From Methylobacterium sp. J-067 (lineage in GTDB: Bacteria > Pseudomonadota > Alphaproteobacteria > Rhizobiales > Beijerinckiaceae): a stretch of 64,000 bases of DNA. A program made the translations under genes and the position numbers. The notes beneath the pieces were generated by a model, which worked only from the letters and a program-made list of their open reading frames with translations, had not been told where the DNA came from and did not search any database. The stretch is from the NCBI RefSeq assembly GCF_022829465.1, contig NZ_JAKSXZ010000101.1, forward strand, positions 62,001 through 126,000, in the 5' to 3' direction. This document shows positions 8,330 to 17,860 of this stretch, piece after piece (positions within the stretch are counted from its first letter, which is position 1; each line of letters begins with the position of its first letter).

Positions 8330-8824
8330 ATGACAGCTACCGCCACACCAGAACCCGCGCTGATCCTCCCCCCGGACCGGCGCCAATCCCCCACCGCCCT
8401 GCGGATCCAGCGCGGGGTGCGGCGGCTGTTCTCGGAGATGGGCTGCGTGACCCTGCCGGAATTCTCCCTGGTGAACGGGCGCCGGGCCGACGTCATCGCC
8501 CTCTGCGGCGCCGGGCGGCTCACCATCGTGGAGATCAAGTCGAGCGTGGCCGATTTCCGCGCCGACCGGAAATGGCCGGATTACCGGGACTTCTGCGACC
8601 GCTTCTTCTTCGCGATCCCCGACGACGTGCCGGAGGACCTGATCCCCGAGGAATGCGGCCTGATCGTCGCCGACGCCTACGGCGCCGCGATCCTGCGCGA
8701 GGCGCCCGAGCATGCCCTCAGCGGCCCCCGGCGCAAGGCGGTGACGCTCCGCTTCGCCCACAGCGCCGCGCGGCTCCTGCACGCGCTCGCCGACCCCGGC
8801 GCGATCCGCGAAGGCGCGCTCTGA
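8330..8824 (+). CDS. mmcB: MmcB family DNA repair protein
   Basis: This 164-aa protein matches the MmcB family, small PD-(D/E)XK nuclease-like proteins of Alphaproteobacteria involved in DNA damage tolerance (mitomycin C resistance in Caulobacter). The nuclease motif is visible: GRRADVIAL with the Asp, then TIVEIKSSVADFRADRKWPDY with E-x-K, followed by the conserved CDRFFFAIP strand. The ATG at 8330 has no Shine-Dalgarno and is preceded directly by two CCGATTCGG repeats, so it may be translated from a short or leaderless transcript. The gene stands alone between DedA and a cation antiporter. Confidence 0.88.
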   Translation: MTATATPEPALILPPDRRQSPTALRIQRGVRRLFSEMGCVTLPEFSLVNGRRADVIALCGAGRLTIVEIKSSVADFRADRKWPDYRDFCDRFFFAIPDDVPEDLIPEECGLIVADAYGAAILREAPEHALSGPRRKAVTLRFAHSAARLLHALADPGAIREGAL

Positions 8825-8873
8825 ACAACCCGTCCGGCTTGCCCCGGAGCGTCGCCGCGTCCACAGCGGGGGC

Positions 8874-10478
8874 ATGACACCCGTCGCCCTGTTCGAACTG
8901 GTGCTCGCGCTGCTCGCGGCCGCGCTGGTCCTGTCCCTGGTCGCCGGCCGGCTCGGCCTGCCGCCCGCCGTGGCCCTCGTGGTCGGCGGCATGGCGCTCG
9001 CCGTCGCGCCGGGCCTGCCGGCCTTCGATCTCGACCCGGACCTGATCATGGTCCTGTTCCTGCCGCCGCTCCTGCTCGAATCGGCCTATTTCACCGTCTG
9101 GCGGGATTTTCGCGACGCGATCGGGCCGATCCTCTCCCTGTCCCTCGGGGCCGTGCTGTTCACGACGCTGGTCGTCGGGGTGGTCGCCCATGCGGTCGCC
9201 CCCGGCCTGCCCTGGGCCGCCTGCTTCGCGCTCGGCGCCATCGTCTCGCCGCCGGATGCCGTCTCGGCCAAGGCGGTGCTCGCGCGGGTGACGCTGCCGC
9301 GCAAGACCGTCACCGTCCTCGAAGGCGAAAGCCTCGTGAACGACGCCTCCGGCCTCGTGCTCTACCGCTTCGCGGTGGCCGCTGCCCTCACCGGTGCCTT
9401 CGATGCCTGGGCGGCGCTCGGCAGCTTCGCGTGGCTCGCCGTGGCGGGCGTGGCGGTGGGCGTCGCCCTCGGCTTCGTCGCCACGCGGGTCGTCGCCCGC
9501 CTGCACGATGCCGACGCGGCCACGATCGTCACCTTCCTCGTCGCCTACCTCGCCTATCTGGCGGCGGAGGAGATCCACGCCTCCGGCGTCCTCGCCGTGG
9601 TGGCCTGCGGCCTGATGCTCGGCGGGCGCGAGCACGAGACCTTCGACGCCCGCACCCGCACGCATGCGCTGGCCGTGTGGGGCTTCGTGGTCTTCGTGCT
9701 GGAGGCGCTGGTCTTCGTGCTGATCGGGCTGGCGCTGCGCGGCGTACTCGACCGGATGGGCGGCAGCGCGGACGCGCTCATCGCCGGCCTGCCCCTGGCG
9801 CTGGCGGCGACGCTCGCCTGCGTCGCGGCGCGGCTCGCCTGGGTGTTTCCCGCCGTCTACCTGTCGCGGCTGCTGCCCCGGCGCTGGCGGGACCCGTCCC
9901 CCGCGCTCCGCCCGGCGATTCCGCTGGTGGTCGGCTGGGCGGGGATGCGCGGGGTCGTGACGCTGGCGGCGGCCCTCGCCCTGCCGCTCGGTTTCCCCGG
10001 CCGCGACCCGATCCTGTTCGCCGCCTTCGCGGTGATCCTGTTCACGGTGCTGGTGCAGGGCACGACGCTGGGCCCACTGATCCGGCGCCTGCGCCTCGAT
10101 GCGCGCACGAGCCTGCCGGACGGACATCTCGACGCCGCCATGGCCCGCGTCGCCGTGAACGAGGCCGGGCTCGCCGCCCTGGAAACCCTGCTGGCCCCCG
10201 AGACGGGGGAGCACCGCCACCCGATCCTCGTGGAGCAGTATCGCCGCCGGGTCTGGGCGACCTCGCGCCTGCGCGACGCGCGCTCCGAGGCCGAAGGGGA
10301 GCGCGACGCCCACATGGAGGCCGCCCTCGGGGCCGTCCGGGCCGGGCGGGCCGCCCTCGCCTCCCTGCACCGGGAGGGCCGCATCCACGGCTCGGTGCTG
10401 AGGACCATCGAGGCCGAACTCGACCTCGAGGAATTGCATCTCCGGCGGCTCTCGGGCGAGGCCGCCGGGCATGGGTGA
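8874..10478 (+). CDS. CPA1 family Na+(K+)/H+ antiporter
   Basis: This 534-aa integral membrane protein is a monovalent cation:proton antiporter of the CPA1 (NhaP/NHE-like) group. About 12 hydrophobic segments span residues 5-410. The ion-binding signatures are intact: FLPPLLLESAYF, GAIVSPPDAVSAKAVL, and EGESLVNDASGLVLYRFA with the conserved Asn-Asp pair near residue 160. GWAGMRGVVTLAAALALP near residue 360 is also typical. A cytoplasmic C-terminal tail of about 120 mostly charged residues, rich in Ala, Arg and Glu and probably helical, follows. It helps with pH and salt homeostasis. The stop codon lies only 3 bp from that of the convergent small secreted protein gene. Confidence 0.93.
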   Translation: MTPVALFELVLALLAAALVLSLVAGRLGLPPAVALVVGGMALAVAPGLPAFDLDPDLIMVLFLPPLLLESAYFTVWRDFRDAIGPILSLSLGAVLFTTLVVGVVAHAVAPGLPWAACFALGAIVSPPDAVSAKAVLARVTLPRKTVTVLEGESLVNDASGLVLYRFAVAAALTGAFDAWAALGSFAWLAVAGVAVGVALGFVATRVVARLHDADAATIVTFLVAYLAYLAAEEIHASGVLAVVACGLMLGGREHETFDARTRTHALAVWGFVVFVLEALVFVLIGLALRGVLDRMGGSADALIAGLPLALAATLACVAARLAWVFPAVYLSRLLPRRWRDPSPALRPAIPLVVGWAGMRGVVTLAAALALPLGFPGRDPILFAAFAVILFTVLVQGTTLGPLIRRLRLDARTSLPDGHLDAAMARVAVNEAGLAALETLLAPETGEHRHPILVEQYRRRVWATSRLRDARSEAEGERDAHMEAALGAVRAGRAALASLHREGRIHGSVLRTIEAELDLEELHLRRLSGEAAGHG

Positions 10479-10481
10479 CGT

Positions 10482-10751
10482 TTAGCGAACCGCGGCGCAG
10501 CCCTCCGGCGTGCCGTAGCTGCCGTAGACGACACGCACCTTGTGCGGGCATGCCGGCTTGGCGACCGGGGCGATGGGGGCGACATCCACCGGCTCGACGC
10601 GGAGCGTCGCGGCGGGGATGGGGTCGTCCGAGGTCGCGAGCGCGCGGCTCGCGTTCATCACGACCGGGGTCGCGGCCATCGCCGAGAGGGCGAGGGTGGC
10701 GACGAGGGCAAGGTTACGACGGGCGAAAGACTTCCTGGGCGACGTGGTCAT
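10482..10751 (-). CDS. Small exported protein, unknown function
   Basis: This 89-aa protein starts MTTSPRKSFARRNLALVATLALSAMAATP, a clear signal peptide with a basic n-region and hydrophobic core near residues 13-30. The mature part is short, has two Cys (PACPHKV and PEGCAAVR) that could form a disulfide, and an otherwise featureless Ala/Pro/Val-rich linker. I do not recognise a functional family. I chose the ATG at 10751 because the signal peptide begins there; the frame stays open upstream. An EcfG-type promoter motif lies about 62 bp upstream, suggesting stress induction. Confidence 0.75.
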   Translation of the reverse strand: MTTSPRKSFARRNLALVATLALSAMAATPVVMNASRALATSDDPIPAATLRVEPVDVAPIAPVAKPACPHKVRVVYGSYGTPEGCAAVR

Positions 10752-10812
10752 GGTCCGTTTCCGCAACATTCGGCAGCACATCGGGCGCCGGATAACCCCT
10801 GGTTGCGCGAAT

Positions 10813-10838
10813 AACTTGGCTGTGGGCATCCCGGTTCC
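10813..10838 (-). promoter_or_regulatory. Candidate EcfG (general stress sigma) promoter for the small exported protein
   Basis: On the minus strand GGAAC (10834-10838) is followed after 18 nt by GTT (10813-10815). This fits the EcfG consensus GGAAC-N16/17-CGTT reported for Methylobacterium, apart from A in place of the less conserved C. The predicted leader is about 55 nt. Confidence 0.55.
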
Positions 10839-10962
10839 GGTCGTCGCAGCAATCTTGACCGTTCGCGTCGGCGCCATAGGGCGCGCCCCTCGGACGCCGC
10901 GCCTTGCGCCGACGGCGCCGCTCTCCTAGACCCCCGGCCGAGTCCGAAAGCACCGACCGAGC

Positions 10963-11883
10963 ATGCCGAGCCCCGCGCCCACTCCCAACCGATCCTTCCA
11001 GGGGCTGATCCTGGCGCTCCAGACCTACTGGGCGGACAAGGGCTGCGTGATCCTGCAGCCCTACGACATGGAGGTCGGCGCGGGCACGTTCCACCCGGCC
11101 ACGACCCTGCGGGCGCTGGGGCCGAAGCCGTGGAAGGCGGCCTATGTCCAGCCCTCCCGCCGGCCGAAGGACGGGCGCTACGGCGAGAACCCGAACCGGC
11201 TCCAGCACTATTACCAGTTCCAGGTGATCCTGAAGCCGAACCCGCCGAACTTGCAGGAACTTTACCTCGCCTCGCTTGAGGCGATCGGCGTCGACCTCAA
11301 GCTGCACGATATCCGCTTCGTGGAGGACGATTGGGAGAGCCCGACGCTCGGCGCCTGGGGCCTCGGCTGGGAATGCTGGTGCGACGGGATGGAAGTGAGC
11401 CAGTTCACCTACTTCCAGCAGGTCGCGGGCTTCGAATGCGCCCCCGTGGCGGGGGAACTGACCTACGGCCTCGAACGGCTCGCCATGTACGTGCAGGGCG
11501 TCGAGAACGTCTACGACCTCGACTTCAACGGCGCCGAGGGCGAGGACCGCGTCACCTACGGCGATGTCTTCCTTCAGGCCGAGCAGGAATATTCCCGCCA
11601 CAATTTCGAGGCGGCGGACACGACGATGCTGTTCCGCCAGTTCACCGACGCGGAATCCGCCTGCCGTGCCTACCTGGACGCGGGTGCACCGAACGAGGGC
11701 GAGCGCCACCGCATGGTGCAGCCGGCCTACGACCAGTGCATCAAGGCGAGCCACGTCTTCAACCTGCTCGACGCGCGCGGGGTGATCTCGGTCACGGAGC
11801 GCCAGAGCTACATCCTGCGGGTGCGCGAACTCGCCAAGGCCTGCGGCGCGGCGTGGCTGAAGACGGCGGGCGGCGGGGCGTAG
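10963..11883 (+). CDS. glyQ: Glycyl-tRNA synthetase alpha subunit
   Basis: This 306-aa catalytic subunit of the tetrameric (alpha2beta2) glycyl-tRNA synthetase charges tRNA-Gly with glycine. The sequence begins [44 protein letters not shown], the highly conserved N-terminus. [30 protein letters not shown] (motif 2) and [22 protein letters not shown] (motif 3) follow. Length is standard. The beta subunit gene glyS lies 587 bp downstream on the same strand, with a small exported protein gene between them. A long intervening gene is unusual but not unique. Confidence 0.97.
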   Translation: MPSPAPTPNRSFQGLILALQTYWADKGCVILQPYDMEVGAGTFHPATTLRALGPKPWKAAYVQPSRRPKDGRYGENPNRLQHYYQFQVILKPNPPNLQELYLASLEAIGVDLKLHDIRFVEDDWESPTLGAWGLGWECWCDGMEVSQFTYFQQVAGFECAPVAGELTYGLERLAMYVQGVENVYDLDFNGAEGEDRVTYGDVFLQAEQEYSRHNFEAADTTMLFRQFTDAESACRAYLDAGAPNEGERHRMVQPAYDQCIKASHVFNLLDARGVISVTERQSYILRVRELAKACGAAWLKTAGGGA

Positions 11884-11975
11884 GCGGATCCTCAAGGGAG
11901 CCCCTTGGCCCCTCGCGCGTTCCACACCCCGCTCAGGCAGGCGTCTCCGGCGCCTCTCACAGCGGGATTTGCATC

Positions 11976-12419
11976 ATGAAACAGACCGCCTTCGCCCTCG
12001 GCTTCCTCGTGCTGGGCCTCGCCCCGGCGCTCGCTGCCGAGCCCGGCCCGGAGGCCGTGGTGAAGAAGCTCTATGCCGAGCCGCACCCGAATCACTCGGC
12101 CGTCTACACCAAGCGCCTGCAGGGGCTGTTCGACGCGGACGCGAAGCAGGCGAACGGCGCCACCGGCAACCTCGATTTCGACTTCCGCCTCAACGGCGAG
12201 CCGATGAAGCCCGACACGGTGAAGAACCTCACCTTCAAGGAGGCCACCGAGGGCAAGGACCAGGCGAAGGTCACGGTCCAGCGCAAGGGCGGCGACGGCG
12301 CGAAATCCATCGTCTACGACCTCGTGCGCGAGGATGGGGCGTGGCGGGTCTCCGACGCCCACTCCATCGGCGACCGGAAGTGGCAGCTCTCCACCATCCT
12401 GAAGGGCGAGGCGCGCTGA
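11976..12419 (+). CDS. Small periplasmic protein, DUF3828-like
   Basis: This 147-aa protein has a signal peptide (MKQTAFALGFLVLGLAPALAAEP, cleavage likely after ALAA near residue 21). The mature domain (EAVVKKLYAEPHPNHSAVYTKRLQGLFDAD ... VYDLVREDGAWRVSDAHS) resembles DUF3828-type alpha+beta proteins with the fold of NTF2-like or lipoprotein domains. The function is unknown and the family link is tentative. It is sandwiched between glyQ and glyS, 50 bp before the latter, and is probably co-transcribed with them. Confidence 0.8.
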   Translation: MKQTAFALGFLVLGLAPALAAEPGPEAVVKKLYAEPHPNHSAVYTKRLQGLFDADAKQANGATGNLDFDFRLNGEPMKPDTVKNLTFKEATEGKDQAKVTVQRKGGDGAKSIVYDLVREDGAWRVSDAHSIGDRKWQLSTILKGEAR

Positions 12420-12469
12420 CGCCGGCCTGAGCCCTCGACAGGGTTGCGGCGCGGCGATATGGCCGCGCC

Positions 12470-14653
12470 ATGCCCGACCTCCTGCTCGAACTCCGCTCGG
12501 AAGAGATCCCCGCCCGCATGCAGCGGCGTGCGGCCGAGGATCTCCGGAAGCTCGTCACCGACGCCCTCGTGGCGCGCGGCTTCCTCTACGAGGGCGCCAA
12601 GGCCTTCGCGACGCCCCGCCGCCTCGCCTTGCACGTCGCCGGCCTGCCGGCGCGCGGCGAGGCCGTGCGCGAGGAGCGGCGCGGCCCCCGCGTCGGCGCC
12701 CCCGAGGCCGCGATCCAGGGCTTCCTCAAGAGCGCCGGGCTCACGAGCCTCGATCAGGCGACCACGATCACCGACCCGAAGAAGGGCGAGTTCTACCTCG
12801 CGGTGATCGAGAAGGCCGGGCGCGAGACGCTGGACGTGCTGGCCGAGATCCTGCCGGAGATCGTCAAGAGCTTCCCCTGGCCGAAGGCGATGCGCTGGGG
12901 CGCGGCCTCGGCCCAGCCCGGCGCCTTGCGCTGGGTGCGCCCGCTGCAATCGATCGTGGCGACCTTCGGCCCCGAGACCGAGACGCCGGAGGTGGTCCCC
13001 TTCGAGGTCGGCGGCATCAGGGCCGGCACCACCACCTACGGCCACCGGTTCCTGGCACCGGGCCCGATCGAGGTCCGCCGCTTCGACGACTACATCCAGG
13101 CGCTGGAGAAGGCGAAGGTCATCCTCGACGCCGACCGGCGCAAGGACGTGATCCTGCACGACGCCCGCGACCTCGCCTTCGCCTGCGGCCTCGACCTCGT
13201 GGAGGACGAGGGCCTGCTGGAGGAAGTAGCCGGACTGGTGGAATGGCCGGTGGTGCTGCTCGGCTCCTTCGACGCCGCCTTCCTCGACATCCCCGCCGAG
13301 GCGATCCGCGCCACGATCCGCGCGAATCAGAAGTGCTTCGTGCTGCGAAAGTCCGGCTCTGAGGATCTGGCGCCGGCCTTCATCCTGGTCTCGAATCTTC
13401 TGGCATCCGACGGCGGCCTCGCCATCACCGCCGGCAACGAGCGGGTGGTGCGGGCGCGGCTCTCGGACGCCAAGTTCTTCTGGGAGACCGACAAGGCAAC
13501 CAAGCTCGAAGACCGGTTGCCGAAGCTCGACACTATCGTCTTCCACGAGAAGCTCGGGACGCAGGGAATGCGCATCCAGCGCATCGCGGCGCTCGCGAAG
13601 GAGCTGGCCCCGCTGGTCGGCGCCGATCCGGCCCAGGCCGAGCAGGCGGCGCGGCTGGCCAAGGCCGATCTCGTCACCGAGATGGTCGGCGAGTTCCCCG
13701 AGTTGCAGGGCCTCATGGGCGCGAAATACGCGGCGCTGGAAGGACTTCCGCCCAGCGTCGCGACGGCGCTCGGCGACCACTACAAGCCGCTGGGCCCCAC
13801 CGACCGGGTGCCGAGCGACCCCGTGGCCATCGCCGTGGCGCTGGCCGACAAGATCGACACGCTGGTGGGCTTCTGGGCCATCGACGAGAAGCCCACGGGG
13901 AGCAAAGATCCGTATGCGCTGCGCCGGGCGGCGTTGGGGGTGATCCGATATCTGCTTGAGGGCAGACGGCTGAATCTTGTGCGAATTTTCGACAAGCATT
14001 CGGATGAAGTCGGCAGGTCCATCATCGAGGCGAAGATCGCGAATGCGCCTGCGGGAGTAAGCGCGTTCGCAGCAGGTGTTGGTTCTGTCGACTGGGGCGG
14101 TCAAACGACGAACGTTAAGTCGCTGGATCTCCTCGCCTTCTTCGCCGACCGCCTTAAAGTTTACCTCCGCGACCAGGGGGCCCGGCACGACCTCGTGGAC
14201 GCGGTGTTCGCCCTGCCCGGCCAGGACGACCTGCTGCTCATCGCCCGCCGGGTCGAAGCCCTTCAGAAATTCCTGGAGACCGAGGACGGCAAGAACCTGC
14301 TCGCGGGCTACAAGCGCGCGGCCAACATCCTGCGCATCGAGGAGAAGAAGGACGGCCGCGCCTACGACGCCGAACCCGATGCGGCCCTCGCCGCCCAGGG
14401 CGAGCCGGCCGAGCGGGCGCTGGCAGAGGCCTTGCAGACGGCCCGCGCCGAGGCATCGAAGGCCGTCGCGGCCGAGGATTTCGCCGGCGCCATGCGGGCG
14501 CTCTCGACGCTGCGCGCCCCGGTCGATGCCTTCTTCACGGACGTCACCGTGAACGCGGACGACCCGAAGCTCCGCGAGAACCGCTTGGCGCTCCTCAACG
14601 CGCTGCGCGCCGCCACGCGGGAGGTCGCGGACTTCTCGAAGATCGAGGGGTAG
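12470..14653 (+). CDS. glyS: Glycyl-tRNA synthetase beta subunit
   Basis: This 727-aa beta subunit partners GlyQ and supplies tRNA recognition. The N-terminus [25 protein letters not shown] is typical, FPWPKAMRW and [11 protein letters not shown] follow, and the C-terminal anticodon-binding helical region ends [31 protein letters not shown] (here [23 protein letters not shown]). The part from about 13905 to 14165 (residues 480-565) stands out. It is richer in A/T and in codons such as CTT, CGA, AGA, AGG and TAT that are rare in the rest of the gene, although the frame is intact. This looks like a recombined or variable insert within an otherwise ordinary housekeeping gene. Confidence 0.96.
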   Translation: MPDLLLELRSEEIPARMQRRAAEDLRKLVTDALVARGFLYEGAKAFATPRRLALHVAGLPARGEAVREERRGPRVGAPEAAIQGFLKSAGLTSLDQATTITDPKKGEFYLAVIEKAGRETLDVLAEILPEIVKSFPWPKAMRWGAASAQPGALRWVRPLQSIVATFGPETETPEVVPFEVGGIRAGTTTYGHRFLAPGPIEVRRFDDYIQALEKAKVILDADRRKDVILHDARDLAFACGLDLVEDEGLLEEVAGLVEWPVVLLGSFDAAFLDIPAEAIRATIRANQKCFVLRKSGSEDLAPAFILVSNLLASDGGLAITAGNERVVRARLSDAKFFWETDKATKLEDRLPKLDTIVFHEKLGTQGMRIQRIAALAKELAPLVGADPAQAEQAARLAKADLVTEMVGEFPELQGLMGAKYAALEGLPPSVATALGDHYKPLGPTDRVPSDPVAIAVALADKIDTLVGFWAIDEKPTGSKDPYALRRAALGVIRYLLEGRRLNLVRIFDKHSDEVGRSIIEAKIANAPAGVSAFAAGVGSVDWGGQTTNVKSLDLLAFFADRLKVYLRDQGARHDLVDAVFALPGQDDLLLIARRVEALQKFLETEDGKNLLAGYKRAANILRIEEKKDGRAYDAEPDAALAAQGEPAERALAEALQTARAEASKAVAAEDFAGAMRALSTLRAPVDAFFTDVTVNADDPKLRENRLALLNALRAATREVADFSKIEG

Positions 14654-14682
14654 GGCGGCCCATTCGCCCGCCCGCGCTGCCC

Positions 14683-15354
14683 TCACCCGTGATCGTGCCC
14701 GTCATGCTCCGGCAGGGTCAGGCCGAAATGGCTCACCAGATCCTGCACCTGCCCCGGTGACAGGTGGCGCGGGTTGAGGTTGCGCAGGAGAAGGTAGAGC
14801 TTGGCCGTCTCCTCCAGCTCCTCCGTGGCGAAGACCGCCGCCTCCAGGCTGTCGCCCGCCACCACCGGCCCGTGGTTGGCCAGCAGCACGGAGGAATAGC
14901 GCCCGGCGAGCCCCCGGATCGCGTCGGCCACCGCCGGGTCGCCGGGGCGGAAATAGGGGACCAGCGCCGTGCCCCCGGTGCGCATCAGGTAATAGGGCGT
15001 CATCGGCGGCAGCACCGCCTTCGGGTCGATCTCGGGCAGCATCGACACCGCCACCGCGTGCGTCGAGTGCAGGTGGACGATGGCCTTCACGCTCCCCCGG
15101 CTCTCGTAGAGGGCGGTGTGAAGGGGGATCTCCTTCGTCGGCTTGTCGCCGGACAGGAGCCGCCCCGCCCCGTCGAGGCGGGAGATCCGCGCCGGGTCGA
15201 GGAAGCCGAGCGACGCGTTGGTCGGCGTCACCAGCCAGCCGCCATCGGGGAGGCGGAGCGAGATGTTGCCCGAGGAGCCGGGCGTCAGCCCGCGCTCGAA
15301 CAGGGAGCGGCCGTAGCGGCAGATCTCCTCGCGCAGGCGGGTTTCCTCGCTCAT
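14683..15354 (-). CDS. otnC: 3-oxo-tetronate 4-phosphate decarboxylase OtnC (class II aldolase fold)
   Basis: This 223-aa zinc enzyme of the class II aldolase/adducin family decarboxylates 3-oxo-tetronate 4-phosphate to dihydroxyacetone phosphate. The SSGNISLRL phosphate loop, catalytic and zinc-binding residues in IPLHTALYESRGSVKAIVHLHSTHAVAVS (HxH) and the third ligand in LLANHGPVVAG are all visible. The assignment to OtnC rests on the neighbours: LtnD, OtnI, OtnK and DenD across the divergent promoter make a complete threonate/erythronate pathway. It overlaps the LacI-type regulator stop by 4 bp and is probably co-transcribed after it. Confidence 0.9.
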   Translation of the reverse strand: MSEETRLREEICRYGRSLFERGLTPGSSGNISLRLPDGGWLVTPTNASLGFLDPARISRLDGAGRLLSGDKPTKEIPLHTALYESRGSVKAIVHLHSTHAVAVSMLPEIDPKAVLPPMTPYYLMRTGGTALVPYFRPGDPAVADAIRGLAGRYSSVLLANHGPVVAGDSLEAAVFATEELEETAKLYLLLRNLNPRHLSPGQVQDLVSHFGLTLPEHDGHDHG

Positions 15355-16364
15355 GCGGTGGCTCCTTCGATGAGGTCGAATCCGAGGTCGATCCGGGCCG
15401 GGCCGTCGCCCGTGAGGCAGGCGGCGGCCGCGCGCCCGATGGCGAGGCGCGGGGTGCGGATCGTCGAAAGGGGTTGGGGCATCGCCTCCGTGAAGTCGAG
15501 GCCGTTGAACCCGAACAGGGCGATCCGCTCGGGCACGGCGAGCCCCGCCGCGAGGCAGGCGAACCAGCCGCCCAGCGCCATGTCGTCGTTGGCGAAGTAC
15601 ACCGCGTCGAGGTCAGGGTGGCGCGCCAGCAGCGCCTCGAACCCCGCCCGGCCCATGGCGGCGGAGGAGCGGCCCTCTCGGACCTCCCGGCCCACGAGGG
15701 ACAGGCCGGCTTCCGCCAGCACCGCTTCGAAGGCCGCGAGCCGCTTGCCGCCCCGCCGGTCGCTCCCCGGATCGAGGCCGATATAGCCGATCCGCCGGTA
15801 GCCCCGGGCCAGGAGATGCCGGGCGCTCGCCTCCCCCGCCGCCCGGTTCGAGAAGCCGACAACCCGGTCGATCCCCTCCCCGTCCGTGTCGATCATCTCC
15901 ACCACCCGCACCCCCGCCGCGCGGGCGAGGCTCACCGTGCCGGGGCTGTGCTCCAGCCCGGTGAGCAGCAGCGCCTCCGGCCGCCACGACAGGAGCGCGG
16001 CGACCAGCGCCTCCTCCCGGTCGGGATCGTATTCGCTGACGCCGACGACGCTCTGCATCCCCGTGCCGTCGAGGGCCGCCGTGAGGCCGCGCAGCAGGTC
16101 CGGGAACACGATGTTGGCGAGGGACGGGATCACCACCCCGACGAGGCCCGACCCCGTGCCCGCCCCGCCCCCGGCGAGGCTCCCCGCCAGCCGGTTCGGC
16201 ACGTAGCCGAGGCGGGCCACGGCCTCCGCCACCCGCTCGCCCGCGCGCTTCGAATAGGAGCCGTGGTTGCGCAGCACCCGCGAGACCGTGCTCTCGCCGA
16301 CGCCGGCCTCCCGCGCCACGTCGGTGAGCGTCACGAGCCGTCCCGGCGGGTCGAACCCTGCCAT
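15351..16364 (-). CDS. LacI family regulator of the tetronate catabolic genes
   Basis: This 337-aa transcription factor has a LacI-type helix-turn-helix (VTLTDVAREAGVGESTVSRVLRN, residues 10-32), a hinge helix (VPNRLAGSLAGG) and a periplasmic-binding-protein-like effector domain with SGLVGVVIPSLANIVF and the GFNGLDFTEAMPQPLSTI C-terminus. SVSRVL and the hinge are typical of the GntR (gluconate) branch. The start at 16364 follows GGGAGG at 8-nt spacing. It lies divergent to the transporter/pathway operon, and a 16-bp palindrome sits on the operon's -35 element 68 bp upstream of this gene. It most likely represses the cluster until a tetronate or phosphorylated intermediate binds. Confidence 0.92.
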   Translation of the reverse strand: MAGFDPPGRLVTLTDVAREAGVGESTVSRVLRNHGSYSKRAGERVAEAVARLGYVPNRLAGSLAGGGAGTGSGLVGVVIPSLANIVFPDLLRGLTAALDGTGMQSVVGVSEYDPDREEALVAALLSWRPEALLLTGLEHSPGTVSLARAAGVRVVEMIDTDGEGIDRVVGFSNRAAGEASARHLLARGYRRIGYIGLDPGSDRRGGKRLAAFEAVLAEAGLSLVGREVREGRSSAAMGRAGFEALLARHPDLDAVYFANDDMALGGWFACLAAGLAVPERIALFGFNGLDFTEAMPQPLSTIRTPRLAIGRAAAACLTGDGPARIDLGFDLIEGATA

Positions 16365-16431
16365 CCCCGCACCCTCCCGGCGCCCTTCCCCAGGACCGGC
16401 ATACAGGGCTGCATTTTGTTTCACAACAGAA

Positions 16432-16447
16432 TTGGCAGCGCTGCCAA
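16432..16447. promoter_or_regulatory. LacI-type operator palindrome
   Basis: TTGGCAGCGCTGCCAA is a perfect 16-bp palindrome with the central CG step typical of LacI/GntR-type operators. It covers the -35 hexamer of the downstream operon promoter and lies between the divergent regulator and transporter genes, so binding would block RNA polymerase. Confidence 0.8.
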
Positions 16448-16460
16448 AGCGAGATATAGC
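16432..16460 (+). promoter_or_regulatory. Sigma70 promoter of the tetronate operon
   Basis: TTGGCA (16432-16437) and TATAGC (16455-16460) are separated by exactly 17 bp and lie about 70 bp before the transporter start codon. The -35 element is embedded in the palindromic operator. Confidence 0.65.
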
Positions 16461-16530
16461 GCGATTCACAGCCGCCGGGGAGCGGTGGATCGGCCCACCC
16501 GCAACCGGGGGGCGAGGGAGGGACACAGCC

Positions 16531-17850
16531 ATGCCAGTGCAGGCCGCCACGGCGCCGGGGAGCACCGCGTCCAGCGACAAGAGCTTCATCGACAAGACCT
16601 ACGCCAAGGTCTTCTGGCGGCTCGTGCCGTTCCTGATGCTCTGCTACATCGTCGCCTATCTCGACCGGGTGAATGTCGGCTTCGCCAAGCTGCAGATGTC
16701 GAAGGAGCTCGGCTTCTCCGAGACCGCCTACGGCCTCGGCGCGGGCATCTTCTTCCTCGGCTACTTCCTGTTCGAGGTGCCCTCGAACATCATCCTCCAC
16801 CGGGTCGGCGCGCGGGTCTGGATCGCGCGGATCATGATCACCTGGGGGCTGATCTCCGGGGCGTTCGTGTTCGTGAACTCGGAGGCGAGCTTCTACGCGA
16901 TGCGCTTCCTCCTCGGGCTGGCCGAGGCCGGGTTCTATCCGGGCGTCATCCTCTACGTGACCTCGTGGTTCCCCTCCCACCGCCGGGCGCGGGTGATCAC
17001 CGTGTTCATGGCGGCGATCCCGGTCTCGGGCGTGTTCGGCAACCCGCTCTCGGGCTGGATCATGGACACGTTCCACGAGACCCACGGCCTGTCCGGCTGG
17101 CAGTGGATGTTCCTGCTGGAAGCGGTCCCCGCCGTCCTCGTCGGCATCGCCGTGCTGCTCTACCTCGACAACCGCCCCGCCGAGGCGAAGTGGCTCGACA
17201 CCGCCGAGCGGCAGGTGCTGGAGCGCGACATCGCCGCGGAGGAGCGCACCAAGACCGACAGCCCACACTCCCTCGCCACCGTGTTCCGCAACGGCCGCGT
17301 GTGGTTCATGAGCCTGATCTACTTCCTGTTCGTGGCCGGGCAGTACGGGCTGGCCTTCTGGGTGCCGACCATCGTCAAGGCCTCGGGCATCCAGGGCAAC
17401 TTCAACATCGGCCTCGTGAGCGCGATCCCGTTCCTCGTGGCGACGGTGGTGATGGTGGCCCTCGGCCGCAGCGCCGACCATTTCCGCGAGCGGCGCTGGC
17501 ACCTCATCGTCCCGGCGCTGATCGGCGCGGTGGGCTTCACGGTCTCGGCCTCCAGCACCGACACGGTGGTCGCCATCGCGGCGCTCTCGGTGGCGGCCGG
17601 CGGCGTGCTCGCCTGCTCGCCCCTGTTCTGGTCGCTGCCGACCGCTTTCCTCAGCGGCGCGGGCGCGGCGGCGGGCATCGCCCTCATCAACTCGGTGGGC
17701 AACCTCGCGGGCTTCGCCGGCCCCTACGCCATCGGGGCGCTGCGCGACTACACCGGCAGCACCGCCGCCGGCATGTACGTGCTGGCGGTGACGCTGGTCC
17801 TCGGCGCGGCCTGCGTGTTCGCGGTGCCGCCCCGTCTCGTGAACAAGTGA
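16531..17850 (+). CDS. MFS transporter, anion:cation symporter type (tetronate uptake)
   Basis: This 439-aa inner-membrane protein is a major facilitator of the ACS (anion:cation symporter) family, which takes up organic acids such as tartrate, glucarate and phthalate. The N-terminus RLVPFLMLCYIVAYLDRVNVGFAKLQMSKELG is a clear family signature, and about 12 transmembrane segments follow, with FYPGVILYVTSWFPSHRRARVITVFMAAIPVSG in the first half. The ATG at 16531 follows GGGAGGG. It is the first gene of a plus-strand operon with ltnD, otnI, otnK and denD, so threonate or erythronate is the likely cargo. That substrate is inferred from context only. Confidence 0.9.
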   Translation: MPVQAATAPGSTASSDKSFIDKTYAKVFWRLVPFLMLCYIVAYLDRVNVGFAKLQMSKELGFSETAYGLGAGIFFLGYFLFEVPSNIILHRVGARVWIARIMITWGLISGAFVFVNSEASFYAMRFLLGLAEAGFYPGVILYVTSWFPSHRRARVITVFMAAIPVSGVFGNPLSGWIMDTFHETHGLSGWQWMFLLEAVPAVLVGIAVLLYLDNRPAEAKWLDTAERQVLERDIAAEERTKTDSPHSLATVFRNGRVWFMSLIYFLFVAGQYGLAFWVPTIVKASGIQGNFNIGLVSAIPFLVATVVMVALGRSADHFRERRWHLIVPALIGAVGFTVSASSTDTVVAIAALSVAAGGVLACSPLFWSLPTAFLSGAGAAAGIALINSVGNLAGFAGPYAIGALRDYTGSTAAGMYVLAVTLVLGAACVFAVPPRLVNK

Positions 17851-17860
17851 GGAGCCCGCG

